The notes under the pieces: model-generated
Databases searched by the model: none
Seen by the model: only the letters and a program-made list of their open reading frames with translations
Told to the model about the DNA's origin: nothing
Position numbers and translations under genes: made by a program
In this document: positions 9,983-19,464 of the stretch, one piece after another
Layout: each line of letters begins with the position of its first letter
Numbering within the stretch: the first letter of the stretch is position 1
Assembly (NCBI GenBank): GCA_003427395.1
Contig: BFEA01001082.1
Location: forward strand, 88,552-113,551
Length of the DNA: 25,000 nucleotides
Direction: 5' to 3'
Source of the DNA: Chara braunii
Lineage: Eukaryota > Streptophyta > Charophyceae > Charales > Characeae

Positions 9983-10030
9983 ACCCAGCGTCCCCGCTGG
10001 GTCGAGATGTGGTCACAGCCGGTATAAAAT
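9983..10030 (+). promoter_or_regulatory. Promoter candidate: hairpin plus TATA box
   Basis: A perfect 8-bp stem hairpin at 9983-10002 (ACCCAGCG, TCCC, CGCTGGGT) is followed by TATAAAAT at 10023-10030. A start near 10055 would give a pyrimidine-rich leader of about 225 bases to the ATG at 10280. Spacing and leader composition suit a plant-type promoter. Confidence 0.45.
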
Positions 10031-10279
10031 AGATTGTCGTCTGTATGCTCATTCTATCTGTTCGCGGCCATTCAGTCTCTGCGCTAACCAGTCTTCCGCA
10101 CTTTCACGACACTCGCATTTTTCTCTCTTTCAATTCACGGCCATTAGCACAATCGGCGCAATTAACTCTCTTCTTTCTTCTTTTGTAGTTCGCAATCCCC
10201 TCACCACAGTACTCCTTGGTACAGCGCCCTGCCGTCCCTCTCATTTCTCCTTTTCTTTAGTTTACCTTCCCGTTTCGCC

Positions 10280-10727
10280 ATGCCTGAAGCACGTAGGGGA
10301 CAAGGAAGAGGTAGAGGAGGAGGAGAAAGAGGGGGTAAAGCTCGGGAGGAGCCGCCGGCCCGTACGAGGCGGGACTATAATTATGAGGAGGAGCTCACGG
10401 TCTTATCCACGCCACCCACTCTCCACATGGTACGAAAGGACTCCATCCCCGAAAATGATGGAGTACTTCCGAAAGAAGTTCGAAGCGCGCTATGGCGCGC
10501 CCAGCACTTCCTCCCCTCCTTACTCTCCCAGAGCTCCTATCACCTCCACGGCGAGTAGAGCCCTAGTGCCCGCTCCACCATCCTCTATCCCTTGCCCAGT
10601 TCCCTCATCTTCTCACTCCAATAACTGCATTTTTCTCAGCATCTTCTTTCTTCTCTCTCTGCTTCAGATCGAACTCATGGTAATCTTCTATATTTTGTAT
10701 AGGCGTGACTTATTTTCAGCTTTTTGA
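10280..10727 (+). pseudogene. Gag-like N-terminal fragment with a frameshift
   Basis: The ATG at 10280 follows a TATA box and a long leader. The first frame encodes an Arg/Gly-rich basic start (RGQGRGRGGGERGG), then EEPPARTRRDYNYEEEL and PPTLHMVRKDSIP. From about 10440-10455 the protein-like reading moves to the other frame, which gives KMMEYFRKKFEARYGAP, then a Pro/Ser/Ala-rich stretch, with a stop at about 10725. One small indel there would explain both. A splice acceptor-like tract (TTCTTCTCTCTCTGCTTCAG) lies at about 10648-10667. The RG-rich start and disordered Pro-rich follow-up suit the N-terminus of a retroelement gag; an RNA-binding host protein is the alternative. No downstream domain follows in this orientation. 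Confidence 0.4.
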
Positions 10728-11033
10728 ATCTGCTTTCCTCTTCAAGACTTTCAATTCATGCTTCACTTCATAGTGTTCTCGGCTTAAGAGTTTGAATTCC
10801 TTGAGGCCGGGGACACAGGTTCCTCGTGAACCAGGTCGCTTGTCGGTCACCAAATAAATTTAAGAAGGATTATGTTTCCAATTTTCTCGTTTGCTGCTGA
10901 TTCTGACCTCTTGTCATTCTGAAATCACTTCTCGATCTGAAATTTATGTCAGAGAAAGTTACCTTGGCTGAAAAATCGAAAACATTGTCATTCTAATATC
11001 AATGTTTAGGACACTTGTTCAGCCTGCCATGCT
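10728..11033. other. AT-rich spacer, no gene seen
   Basis: No convincing frame on either strand. It separates the plus-strand gag-like fragment from the tandem-repeat block. Confidence 0.5.
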
Positions 11034-11220
11034 GGGGATAGGGTATATCAAACTCTTTTTCTGTTTTATGGTTTGAGTGAGATACCTTCTCAACTTCTCA
11101 TGTGACTCAGGGGAAACCAAACCCTGTTTTCTTTCTCCGGTTTGAGTGAGGCGTCTCCTCAACTTCTCAAACAAAAAGAAGGGGATACCAAACCCCTTCT
11201 CTTTTCTCTGGTCTGGGAAC
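11034..11220 (+). repeat. Tandem repeat, about 2.5 copies of a 71-76 bp unit
   Basis: Units start with GGGGA at 11034, 11110 and 11181. Each contains a CAAACCC/CAAACTC block, a CTTTTTCT-like tract, GGTTTGAGTGAG and CTCAACTTCTCA. The third copy is partial. Confidence 0.8.
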
Positions 11221-11299
11221 TTCAAATAAATCTTTGCATACCTGCAAAACAGCGAGTCCCACAGACAACAACTATGCCCCAACAAGCAGGTTTCCCGAC

Positions 11300-11400
11300 A
11301 GTTATCAGCCAAGCAACAAGTAAACAAAATAAAACCCAAAATAAAATAAGATAATAATAAAATAACAAAATAATAAAATAATGAACACAACAAAAAAAAC
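11300..11400. repeat. AT-rich low-complexity tract
   Basis: Repeated AAAATAAAATAATAA sequence. The hydrophobic minus-strand frames over it come from composition. Confidence 0.7.
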
Positions 11401-11636
11401 GATCCTTCCCACTCAAGAGTTTATTGATTGCCTTGGTTTTGGCCCACCACGCCTCAAGCGAGGACTAATCAGATCATTTGTCTTGACAGCCCCTTTGACC
11501 TGCCTCCAAGTCAGGACCAACATACCCACTACTCGAGTAAGACAACCCTTTGGCACTCTCGCCAGGACACCCAAACTATAGCGGGTCTGGTCACCTTATG
11601 ACAACAGACGTCCCGTCAGTCAAACTGCCCCGGACC

Positions 11637-11950
11637 CGGATTTGACCACTGCAGTCGGGGATCGGCTCACCCACCAGTTTTTGGTCAAGGGCGCTGGCTG
11701 CCCCGCCCAGATTTTCGAACGTAGGACCCGGTCTAACTACGATTCAAGGCTTTGGCGAACCTTACTGGATTGCATCCTCTGACTGCGGTAGGGTTCCAGC
11801 TGACCCCTTTCGACCTCATAGGCCAGACTCCCGGAGCCTTAGCCTCAGTCGACTACGGAATTCGACACTTGCATCGGGGACCTGCTGACCCCACCAGAAT
11901 GCAACCTACTGTGGTAAGGCTCTGGCTGACCCCGACAATCAATGCATCCT
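11637..11950 (+). repeat. Imperfect repeats, period about 131 bp
   Basis: The block TTGCATCCTCTGACTGCGGT...GCTGACCCC at 11770-11807 recurs as ATGCAACCTACTGTGGT...GCTGACCCC around 11900-11933. CGGATTTGACCACTGCAGTC with CTCACCCACC (about 11637) recurs in diverged form around 11860-11895. The copies are old. Confidence 0.6.
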
Positions 11951-12045
11951 TAGGTTAGAGAAGAAGATCCCAGGCACAGACAATCAGGCTTATCATAACC
12001 CACAAGCAGACTGCCCATGCCCCATAACAGAACAAACATTTCTCA

Positions 12046-12440
12046 AAAGACGTCCCTTCAGTCTCAAGAGGCACTAAACAGCAACATGATAACCGATTAC
12101 TAGAGACCTCCCTTCAGCCCCAAGAAGGATGTTCAGTGCTGACCCCAGAGAGGTCCCTTCCCTGAGCTGGGAATTTCTTTTCCAAGAGACGTCCCGTCGG
12201 TCCCAAGAAAATATTGAAATGCTGATCTCAGAGAGGTCCCTTCCCTCATCTGAGTGGAGACGGGCAACTTAGTCAAAAGACACGAAGCCCCTCCACTGAC
12301 AACTCTCAATCAGGTAAAGCTGGAATTCTTTATGTCTGTCCTCATCCGAATTTCTTAGATGGACAACTCAGTCAAGAGACACAAAGTCCTTCCGCTGACA
12401 ACTCTTAATCAGACAGAACTGAACTCCTGTATGCCCATAA
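12046..12440 (+). repeat. Two further tandem repeat families
   Basis: First, AGAGACSTCCC-type units occur at 12046, 12112 and 12185, with an AGAGAGGTCCCTTCCCT companion at 12147 and 12230. Second, a 98-bp unit (CAACTYAGTCAARAGACACRAAG ... CTGACAACTCTYAATCAG) occurs at 12264 and 12362. With the arrays to the left they make a dense block of short tandem repeats on the 3' side of the minus-strand gypsy element, as LTR U3 regions sometimes carry. Confidence 0.75.
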
Positions 12441-12557
12441 TGCTTTTCTCTTTATCATAAGAATAATACTGATTACATCTTCTGATGTGCCACAACCATG
12501 AGTTCCTCAGATCTTTGACACTGCGTCAATGCTCAATGAAAACTGTATCTCACAGTT

Positions 12558-12570
12558 ATCCCCCACTCTC
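12558..12570 (-). promoter_or_regulatory. Candidate polypurine tract of the gypsy element
   Basis: The minus strand reads GAGAGTGGGGGAT, similar to the AAGTGGGGGAT-type polypurine tracts of plant LTR elements. It lies 224 bases beyond the pol stop at 12794. An LTR would start just below, at TAACTGTGAG or TGTGAGATAC. No matching 5' LTR was found, so this is tentative. Confidence 0.3.
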
Positions 12571-12793
12571 AGGGACTTGAGACTCATGGATCGACTATAG
12601 CATTGCATGAAAGATATAGTCTTACTAACTTTATTGCTTGCTGAAACAGAAAATAAACCGACATGCTGAAAAATTGAAATGCTGAATTGATCATGCAAAA
12701 CGATAACGATTTGCTGAAAATTCAGTCTTGCCGTCTCATTGTCTTACTGTACTTCTCTCTCAGTTCTCCGGAACTATTCTCTCACTTGAATGA

Positions 12794-14008
12794 TTAACCT
12801 TTCTTTCCTCTCTTTGAGGTCACTGTAGGGATCAAATCAAGGTCTTTGAAAATGAACTTATGAAGTCTTGACCTTGATACCATGTCGTGAACCCTGGATC
12901 CATCCATCGCTGAAATCTCATAAACCTTGCCTTCTGCTTCTCCTGTGATTCTGTAAGGACCAAGTTACCCGGGATCCAACCTTTTAGTCCATTGTGTCTC
13001 GAGAGAACTTACAGAAGGACAACATCTTCAACTTCCAGTTTCTTTTTTCTTATATATATTTTCTTGTTTCATCTCTCTTTATCTGATAATCTGTTGGATG
13101 TCATTCTCTCTGCAGCATCCATCACTGCCTGATCAACTTTTAATATTTGTCTCATTCTGATCTGGAAGAGCTCTGAAATAGAATAGTCTCTGTCACTTTC
13201 TTGACTTGACCAAGTCTTGACTATGTTCTCAATAGGCAATGTAGCATATCGGCCATACCACAGAGTAAATGGAGCATAGCCAGTAGTTCTCTTGACTGTG
13301 ATGTTGTCAGCATATACAACAACTCTTAATACTTTCGGTCAGTTACTGAGAATTACTTCACACCACTTGGCCAATGAGTCTTTCAAAGTCCTGTGACTTC
13401 TTTCAACAGGTGCATTCGCTTCAGGATGGTAGGTAGTCACATATCAAATTCTGACACCCAATCTGAGAGTGGTTATTCTAACAATCTCATTTCTGAATTC
13501 TGATCCTCTGTCTGAGACAAACTCTCTGATAAAAGGATACCTTAGATAGACTTCCTCTATCCAGTCAGCCACTTGCTCGGTTGTCTTCCTTTTTAGAGCT
13601 TTTGCCGCAACATATCCAGAGAAATTATCTTTCATGTTCAGTATATATCTGATCCCGCCCTTGCCTAATGACATAGTAATGAGATCTAAATGAACTCGAC
13701 TTCCTGGTTTTACCAGAATAGTGGGAAATAAAGGTTCAGTCATTCTTGTAGTAGACCTCTTCTGACATAACACACATGATTTACAGAATCTGAAAATCAT
13801 GTATCTCATGTCAGGCCAGAAGTAGAGTTTGATAGTCTTTGAGTAGGTTGCCTCAGCAACCCTGTGGCCACCAGCAACCCCCTCATGTAGAGCAGCAATT
13901 GTCTCTAACTGTATCTCTCTACCACAGACCACCCTTAGTGGAGGTAGGCCTCCTCTACCATCCACAAAGAGATGCCCTCTTTTTAATTTGAATTTCTTCC
14001 TTAAATTT
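12794..14008 (-). pseudogene. Integrase of element 2 (broken)
   Basis: It inserts the element's cDNA into host DNA. An H2C2 zinc-binding module is seen as HEGVAGGH followed by CKSCVLCQ (about 13890-13760). The DDE core shows a first aspartate in HLDLITM, a second in VSDRGSEF, and the glutamate in HPEANAPVERSHRTLKDSL just past a TGA at 13444-13446. More in-frame stops lie at 13339-13341 (TGA), 13069-13071 (TGA) and 13009-13011 (TAA). After one frameshift near 12961 the C-terminal end reads GPYRITGEAEGKVYE and SRLHKFIF, and stops with TAA at 12794-12796. No chromodomain is recognisable. The TGA at 13339 sits where family members usually have Trp, consistent with a TGG to TGA change. Confidence 0.85.
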
Positions 14009-14480
14009 TTACAATAGTATTTTTTTCAGCTGCTCCTTTTCTATCTTCTTACCAGTCTCTTGATAGCCTTCGTCATATTCTTCATAAATGAAAAATATAT
14101 CTTCCTCCTTTTCACCTTCTTCTTCTTCCTTTGAACCAGAGTTTTCCCCGATTTCATGAGTAGTCACTGTTGCTGCATTAACTTTAGCATACCAATCATT
14201 TGGCCTATCCTCTTTTTCTTTCCCAGAAATCGATTCATAACTATAGGCATTAGGGATCTTTCCCCAGCTATCTCTCTCTTCAGACCACAAACTTCACTTG
14301 TAGGAGCGTGGTGCTTCATAATCTTCATCATCCTTTTCATTCAGAAAATTATCAACATAGGCAGATTCTTCAATCATTCCATTCACATTTTTTTCTTCTT
14401 CTTTTCTCCACTCAATCCTACTTAGGCCATCTGCACTGATCTCAGTGGGAATCTTTTCCAACTTAAAATCAAAAGTCCAA
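14009..14480 (-). pseudogene. Element 2 linker between RNase H and integrase
   Basis: This part joins RNase H to integrase. It opens with DFKLEKIPTEISADGLSRI, the usual tail of the gypsy RNase H module. It then becomes very acidic and lysine-rich (for example KEEEEGEKEED and EEYDEGYQETG), as spacer regions of such polyproteins often are. Two frameshifts, near 14470 and 14292, are needed to follow it. It has no catalytic residues of its own. Confidence 0.6.
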
Positions 14481-14790
14481 AACAAATGAAGGTCATCCAC
14501 CTGCTGACTGTTGGATCTACTTGTTTGTGCTTAATGACACCAATCACAACAGATGCATCAGTCCTCAAGATGAATCTCCTCCCTAGTACGTAGTGCCTGA
14601 AGCACCTGAGGCTATGAATTATTGTTAGTAGTTTTTTTTTGAATTGGGTATAACCTCTTTCTGTAGAATTGAAAGTCCTGCTCTCAAATCTCAGAGGTCT
14701 CTCTTTCCCATTTTCATCCTTTTGAATGAGCACACCACCCAGACCAACTGGTCCTCCATCGGCCTCAATGATGAAGGTCTGGCCGCCTCC
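14481..14790 (-). pseudogene. RNase H-like region of element 2
   Basis: It matches the RT-associated RNase H fold (RT_RNaseH_2 type). Landmarks are FIIEADGGPVGLGGVL, LIQKDENGKERPLRFESR, TFNSTERGY, RHYVLGRRFILRTDAS and PTVSRWM. The aspartates of EADGG and RTDAS stand where the family's acidic residues lie. The frame differs from that of the RT thumb, with a shift near 14775, and changes again near 14470. It would degrade the RNA strand during cDNA synthesis. Confidence 0.75.
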
Positions 14791-15640
14791 TCATCATAAA
14801 ATGGCACTCCCAGCACTACACCACCATCTTTTAGTTTTTCTTGCAGAGTTTTTGCAGCAGCTTGTCTTTTATCATTCCATGCTAAATTAGCCCCTTGCCT
14901 CACCATCTCAGTCAGAGGCTCTGCAAGGGTAGCAAAATGAGGAATGAAAATCCTTCAGAATCCACAGACACCCAAAAAACTTCTGACATATGTCACTCTC
15001 TTGAGTGGCAGAGGCCAGTTCAAGAGTTTGTCTATCTTCTTGGGGTCAAGACTCCTACCTTTGGAGAAACATCTGAAGCCCAAAATGATTACTTCTGGTT
15101 GGAAGAGAAGAGACTTTTATCCCTGGCAGTCAGATTATATTTTTGAAGTCTCTCTAGGATCATTTTTACCGCCTCAGCATGTTCCCAGACAAACTTCCTG
15201 ACTCCACCTGCGACCAAAGTCTCATCCCTTACCAGGGGTCCTTTTACAGGATTGTCATCAATATAGGGGCTGGTTATTTCAGGAGAAATATCTTGCATGA
15301 CTTGGATCATATCCCTTTGAACCACTACCACACCATTAGTCCAACCCTGATGCACTACACTCTGAATAAGCCCTCTTGGCGTGTGCATGGCAGTCAATGG
15401 CCGGCTAGTGGAATCAATGGGAAACTGATCATACCCAGAATACAAATCAACTAGAGAATAGATGCATCGACCAGCAAAAGATTCAGAGAGGAGATCAACA
15501 TTAGGAAAACTACCTGCATCACGTACCGTCATAGAATTGAGCTTCTGAAGATTCTGTATCCATCCCAATCCTGGATGCCTGGGGTCCAACTTGTTCCACG
15601 AACTGTCACAGACATGGCTCATTGCATCCTTCCTTGCCAA
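14781..15640 (-). pseudogene. Reverse transcriptase of element 2, truncated at the front
   Basis: It copies element RNA to DNA. The palm is present: QNLQKLNSMTVRDAG, VDLYSGYDQFPID (first catalytic Asp), AMHTPRGLIQ, WTNGVVV and the active-site YIDD (about 15270). It continues with VWEHAEAVKMILERL. A TAA at 15089 coincides with a frameshift, after which the other frame gives LGFRCFSKGRSLDPKKIDKL, LPLKRVTYVRSFLGVCGF, a TGA at 14955-14957 where Trp is expected, then FATLAEPLTEMVRQGA. The fingers region before QNLQKLN is missing, and the sequence joins directly onto the gag end. Confidence 0.85.
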
Positions 15641-15649
15641 CCCACTCCT

Positions 15650-16648
15650 TCAATCCTCCTCAAGAGCCCTGCAATAGGTGGTAGTGTGACCCCCTTCACC
15701 ACAATAGTAGCAGACAAAACTCTTTTTAGGACGTTCATCATATTTTATCCTTTCTCTGTTCCCTCTGTCACCATTCTTTCCATTTTTTTTGGGCCTAGAA
15801 GAATCTCCCTTCTTACCATAGCCTTCATCATCATCATCATCATCGCCATCCTCTTCACTTTCAACTTTCTTCTTCCCTCTGTCATCCACAACATGATTTG
15901 CAGGCTTTGCGGACATGAAGTTAGTCATCACTTTTTGAATAATATTTCCAGCACTCAGATTGTTTCCTCGGTTCATACCATTCTCAGTCTCCCAGTCCTT
16001 GGCCAAAGTGCTGATCTGATACAGTGACCATTTCTTATGAAAAACTGTAGGTAGAGTTCTTACAATTGCAACCATTTCATCTCATCTGAGATGATAGTTC
16101 TGAGTTTGATTGAGAACTGCCTGTCTTTCGGTGTCAGTGAAATTTGTCAAAAATATATGACATCTTTGGGCTTCGTCAAAATATGGAATTTTTCTTGCTG
16201 TTCGGATGAAGGTCTGAAGAAAAACACTGAAAGTGTCATACTTAACTCTTCTGATGTTGAGTAAATCCTTGGTTGTAGTTGAAACCGAATCCTTTTCAAA
16301 TTCATTTTTCATTCTCTCTTTGACCTCTTCCCATGTAGTGGTCTCTTCCATTAGTTCTTGAACAGCCAATCTTGAGTCAGTATCACAGTAAGATAGGAGG
16401 TGCTTAAGCCATTGCTTATTTGTCTAGCCATAACTGAGACCGAATAATTCATACTCGTTCAGGAAATCATTTACTTGAAGCCCTCTAAAACATGAAATCC
16501 TCTCATCCGACCTCTTTGCTCTTGCAATGTCTGATCCTCCTTTTATGGTGTCAACTCTCTCGACCAATTCCCGTATAACCCCAACCAAGGCCTCTTCATT
16601 GGTCCCTGTAGATGAATTCGATCTTCCTCGTCCTGCCATTTTGACCAT
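15650..16648 (-). pseudogene. Gag of element 2 with CCHC knuckle (broken)
   Basis: It is the structural protein that packages element RNA. ATG codons are at 16648 and 16639, and the start MAGRGRSNSSTG suits the second. One frame holds throughout, with TAG at 16424, TGA at 16082 and TGA at 15650. Capsid-like motifs are FRGLQVNDFLNEYE, TTTWEEVKERMKNEFEKD, LLNIRRVKYDTFSVF, FDEAQRCHIFLTNF and ERQAVLNQ. Next comes an acidic/basic stretch with an Asp run (the CAT-type repeat near 15826-15845), then the nucleic-acid-binding knuckle CYYCGEGGHTTTYC (C-x2-C-x4-H-x4-C) at about 15710-15670. It differs clearly from the gag at 2617-4476, so two lineages are present. The frame runs straight into reverse transcriptase, suggesting a gag-pol read as one ORF. 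Confidence 0.8.
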
Positions 16649-16764
16649 AGATTTTCCCCGAATACTTTCTTCTCTTTTTCAGTCACTCTTATCCTCTTCT
16701 TACTTGCCTTTCAATCTCTCACTCTTCTCGCAAGGGATACAGGTTCGTTTCTCTCTTCTCTTGT

Positions 16765-17267
16765 CTACTCTACCCCTTGAGAATTTTGTACATAAAAAGT
16801 ATAAGCAATAATAGATTGGGTAGTAATCAAAAGCAAAGCAATCCTTCTCGACCTTCCAATGTAATCCTCAATCGACTCTCTTTCATCATCCCTACTCAAA
16901 TCTTCTATTATACCCTTTTACAATATCCTGAATCATAAAATATCGAGTCAATAATCTCATAATCAAATTGCATCCCTTACAACCCGCTGTTGATCCTTCT
17001 TGCAAGAGAGACCTGTTCCCGAGAAGTGTGGTATGATACTCTCTCAGTAGTTTTCACTTTCACCATCTTTAATAAATAGTTTATCTCAGTCTGGTCAGTG
17101 ACAATTCTCAGGGCAGAATCTCTCATTCGATCAAAGACAGGTTGCAAGAACTCAAGCTCATCTAGGGTAGAAAAATTTCTGTCAGAGATCCGAAGAGTTC
17201 CCTCTACCTTGATTATTCTTCCTTCCAACACAACACCTAGTGTCAGCTGTTCAGTCAAGCTCGACAT
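16765..17267 (-). pseudogene. Accessory ORF, copy E of an unrecognised repeated domain
   Basis: The ATG at 17267 comes two bases after the stop of copy D. The reading is LTEQLTLGVVLEGRIIKVEG, LRISDRNFSTLDELEFL, FDRMRDSALRIVTDQTEINY and ending RRINSGL before a TAA near 16977. The same frame then continues for about 26 residues (GMQFDYEIIDSIFYDSGY), and after a frameshift runs to a stop at 16765-16767 with ESIEDYIGRSRRIALLLITT. It ends 117 bases before the gag ATG at 16648, with no LTR between, so it probably belongs to element 2. I do not recognise the protein. The LEG...LRI part resembles the FLEG...DIRPY part of copy B. The 72-residue ORF at 20745-20963 looks like a diverged relative of its middle part. 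Confidence 0.55.
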
Positions 17268-17269
17268 TG

Positions 17270-17774
17270 CTAATCATCATAAGCAATATCTGAAAGGTAG
17301 ATCTCAGGTTGAACATAATCAGGGATTTCGAATCTGTGTTCAAAGGTACTCAGAAGCAGGGATTTTATCATCACAGTGGAGTCTTTCTCCCTTGGTCTAC
17401 CAATCTCAGCAATACCCTCTAACAAAGGCATCCAATCTCTCCTGTCTTCAAATCCTTTAGCAATTGAGAACTCAGGGAGACTTTCAAATTCCCGTACTCC
17501 AACTCCCCAAATTACTTTCCTTTTTAGCTTCTCTAACCACTCTTTTGTCCACTCAAGGCTGACATACACCCCTTTTAATATTCCAAGTAATCAACCTCCT
17601 CCTCCAGACTGTTAGAGGAATAAACCCTCACATCCAAACTGTCAGAGTTCAAAAACTTAACTACCGGAATATGAAATATCATTCCCCACAACTCTCATGC
17701 CTCAAGATTACAAAGGGATTATCATGCCCTATCACCTCATAAAGCTTGACCCTTGCAGTAATTATCCTAGCTAC
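17270..17774 (-). pseudogene. Accessory ORF, copy D of the repeated domain
   Basis: It is read in three frames. The first is IITARVKLYEVIGHDNPFVI (17774-17682). The second, from 17682, is MIFHIPVVKFLNSDSLDVRV then SSNSLEEEVDYLEY to TAA at 17575. The third is VSLEWTKEWLEKL, ESLPEFSIAKGFEDRRDW and EIPDYVQPEIYLSDIAYDD, ending TAG at 17270-17272. DSLDVRVY matches DVYDVRIY of copy C, and LPEF...RRDW parallels LPAPPLPD...NNW of copy C. The function is unknown. The apparent start of the last frame is GTG (17569), so it is not an independent eukaryotic gene. Confidence 0.5.
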
Positions 17775-18178
17775 TGAGAGTATTCTTCTTGGCCCTCTTC
17801 ACTTTCCATGCAAACTTTTTCATGGCAAACCAATTATTTCTCAATGGATTGATATCAGGTAAAGGAGGAGCTGGGAGTCCATCAAAGACAGTAAATCGAG
17901 TAGATCCAGTGAAGCATCTGTTTTCTCTCTCAAACCTCTTTCTCTTTCAGTACGACTTTTTCAGCAAATCCTCATCATCTCCCATACACTGCATCAACAC
18001 TTCTTTCTTTTAGGACATAGATTCTCACATCATACACATCCAGATCCGTGAAATAGAATGTTAGTACATATAACCGTTCCTACTCCTATCCGCTCTCGAC
18101 CATCTCATATCTGGCAACCTCATATGGAAACACCTCCCTATTACTTAGAGTGTTCAATGACTTTAGGAGACACTCAAC
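17767..18178 (-). pseudogene. Accessory ORF, copy C of the repeated domain
   Basis: From 18178 it reads VECLLKSLNTLSNREVFPYE, then VARYEMVESG, TAG at 18086 and 18080, then ERLYVLTFYFTDLDVYDVRI and YVLKERSVDAVYG. After a frameshift near 17945 it reads DDEDLLKKSY, a TGA, KRKRFERENRCF, TGSTRFTVFDGLPAPPLPD and NNWFAMKKFAWKVKRAKK, ending TAG at 17767-17769. YVLTFYFTD...DVRIYVLKE aligns well with VVLTYFLEG...DIRPYVKE of copy B, and FPYE with FPYRY. The function is unknown. Confidence 0.55.
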
Positions 18179-18666
18179 TTTCTCTAGACTCGAGCCTGAA
18201 ACCTCTGCCAAATTTCAGCCTTCTCTGTCTGATTTTCTCTACTGAAATCTCTTTAGTTCTCATGACCACCATTTGTTTTCTCCCTCGTCAATAACGTGTT
18301 GATAATTGACAACCAGTTAGTCTCATCACAATAGTTGTTAGGAATAGGAGGGATTGGAACAGTCTTATACGTTGCTGGCATCACACAACATTCCACTTTC
18401 TTCTTTTGCTTGATCAAATCTGTCTTTTCATCATAGATAAATTGGGTCGCAATCTCTCATAGCCAATTAAAGTTTTCACCATCGTTACTGCCTCCTTCTT
18501 TGACGTATGGGCGGATATCATGGATATATCCCTCCAAGAAGTAAGTCAGTACTACGCAGTTGGTCGATCCACGGGAGTGATAGCCCCAACAACCCTTATA
18601 TCGATAAGGAAATATCCCACTAAAGGCGAGTTTAGATAGCTCTTTCAATACACTGTCGACCAGCAT
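18179..18666 (-). pseudogene. Accessory ORF, copy B of the repeated domain
   Basis: ATG at 18666. It reads VDSVLKELSKLAFSGIFPYR, then CVVLTYFLEGYIHDIRPYVK and NDGENFNWL, a TGA at 18457, then in the same frame EIATQFIYDEKTDLIKQKKK, CCVMPATYKTVPIPPIPNNY and ETNWLSIINTLLTREK. A TAA follows at 18253, AEIWQRFQARV, and TAG at 18184. The part VD-SVL--L...FPYRY...T-F-EG...D-R...K-G is shared with copy A at about 35% identity by eye. A PxPPxP motif followed by Trp also recurs in copies A and C. The TGA at 18457 could be a decayed Trp codon. No known family comes to mind; it has no predicted signal peptide or clear membrane segment. Confidence 0.6.
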
Positions 18667-19464
18667 TTGTCTTGGTCTGTCGCTCTCTTTCTTTCAATCC
18701 CTCAAATGTATTGGGGTGTAATAAAACATACCTGATATCAAACTCGATTCTCTTCAGTCAAAACTATCAATCTTCTCTTCCGGCCCCGTGTGGTAACTCA
18801 CACAAGGAAAGATAAGACTCAATTAGCAGATTAAGCTTTTCAAAAAAATATTGACTCAAGAAAAGATTGCAAAATCAGTCTAGAAAATTCTGAAATTGTC
18901 GACAGTTCTCAAGACCTAATCAAAGCTCAAAATTGCTTGTTGACTCTTTTTTTATATCCCCGACAACGACGTCATTTTTGTTGCACTTTTTCCAATCGAA
19001 CCACTTCAGAGGGCCGGAATGCCAACAGGTTGTCACGCAGGGTTTTGCATGTGAATTACAATAAATAAAATAAATTAAATAATGCAAATCCCTTCCTGTT
19101 GTGTGCGTCTGGCTTTGAGCGAGACCCTTCAATTACGGTCTACGCCGGTCCCCGATCTTAGGAATCTTTTATTTTGATTCGAAATAACAAAGAATCATGC
19201 GGATAATAATCATAAAATTATAGAGTGCTATGCATGCATCAATTTATATTAATCTGATTTTAAAAACTGTGACAGAATCGTCCATAAAGCAATCATCAAG
19301 CAAGAACAATGCAAGAAGCAAGACTGACTGACACGAGAAATGACGAAGTCAAATGAATGATGGAAGAATGAGAACTCATAGTAGTCTCAGGAAGTACATA
19401 TGGAAGAGAGCATGGCCAACACCTATCAAGTCCTCACTCATCCCTCTAACTTCACACTAATCTC
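18667..19464 (-). promoter_or_regulatory. Spacer with minus-strand TATA box and splice donor
   Basis: No coding is seen. On the minus strand TATAAAA lies at 18956-18950, downstream of an AT-rich block (19060-19090). A strong splice donor CAG/GTATGT has its GT at 18731-18730. A transcript starting near 18925 would give a short leader exon and then reach copy B. It may be an LTR or a promoter between copies A and B. No second copy of it was found in the window. Confidence 0.4.

Larger units (their letters stand above)
12794..16648 (-). mobile_element. Ty3/gypsy-type retrotransposon, gag-pol remnant (element 2)
   Basis: The domain order on the minus strand is gag, CCHC knuckle, reverse transcriptase, RNase H with ADGLSR linker, H2C2 zinc finger, integrase core and integrase C-terminus. 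Reverse transcriptase before integrase is the Ty3/gypsy order. The first ~520 codons (16648-15089) share one frame and are broken only by stops; further on, at least four frameshifts are needed. About 3.85 kb survives where a full gag-pol would need more, because protease and the front of the reverse transcriptase are absent. LTRs are not established. Confidence 0.85.

Noticed and set aside
9753-10279. First part of a 324-residue plus-strand open frame
   Set aside because: It crosses a hairpin, a TATA box and a pyrimidine-rich leader. Only its end, after about 10440, looks protein-like.
12554-19275. TGTGAGATACAG (minus, 12554) and TGTCACAG (minus, 19275) as the starts of paired LTRs
   Set aside because: Similarity ends within about 15 bases, and the following sequences do not align.
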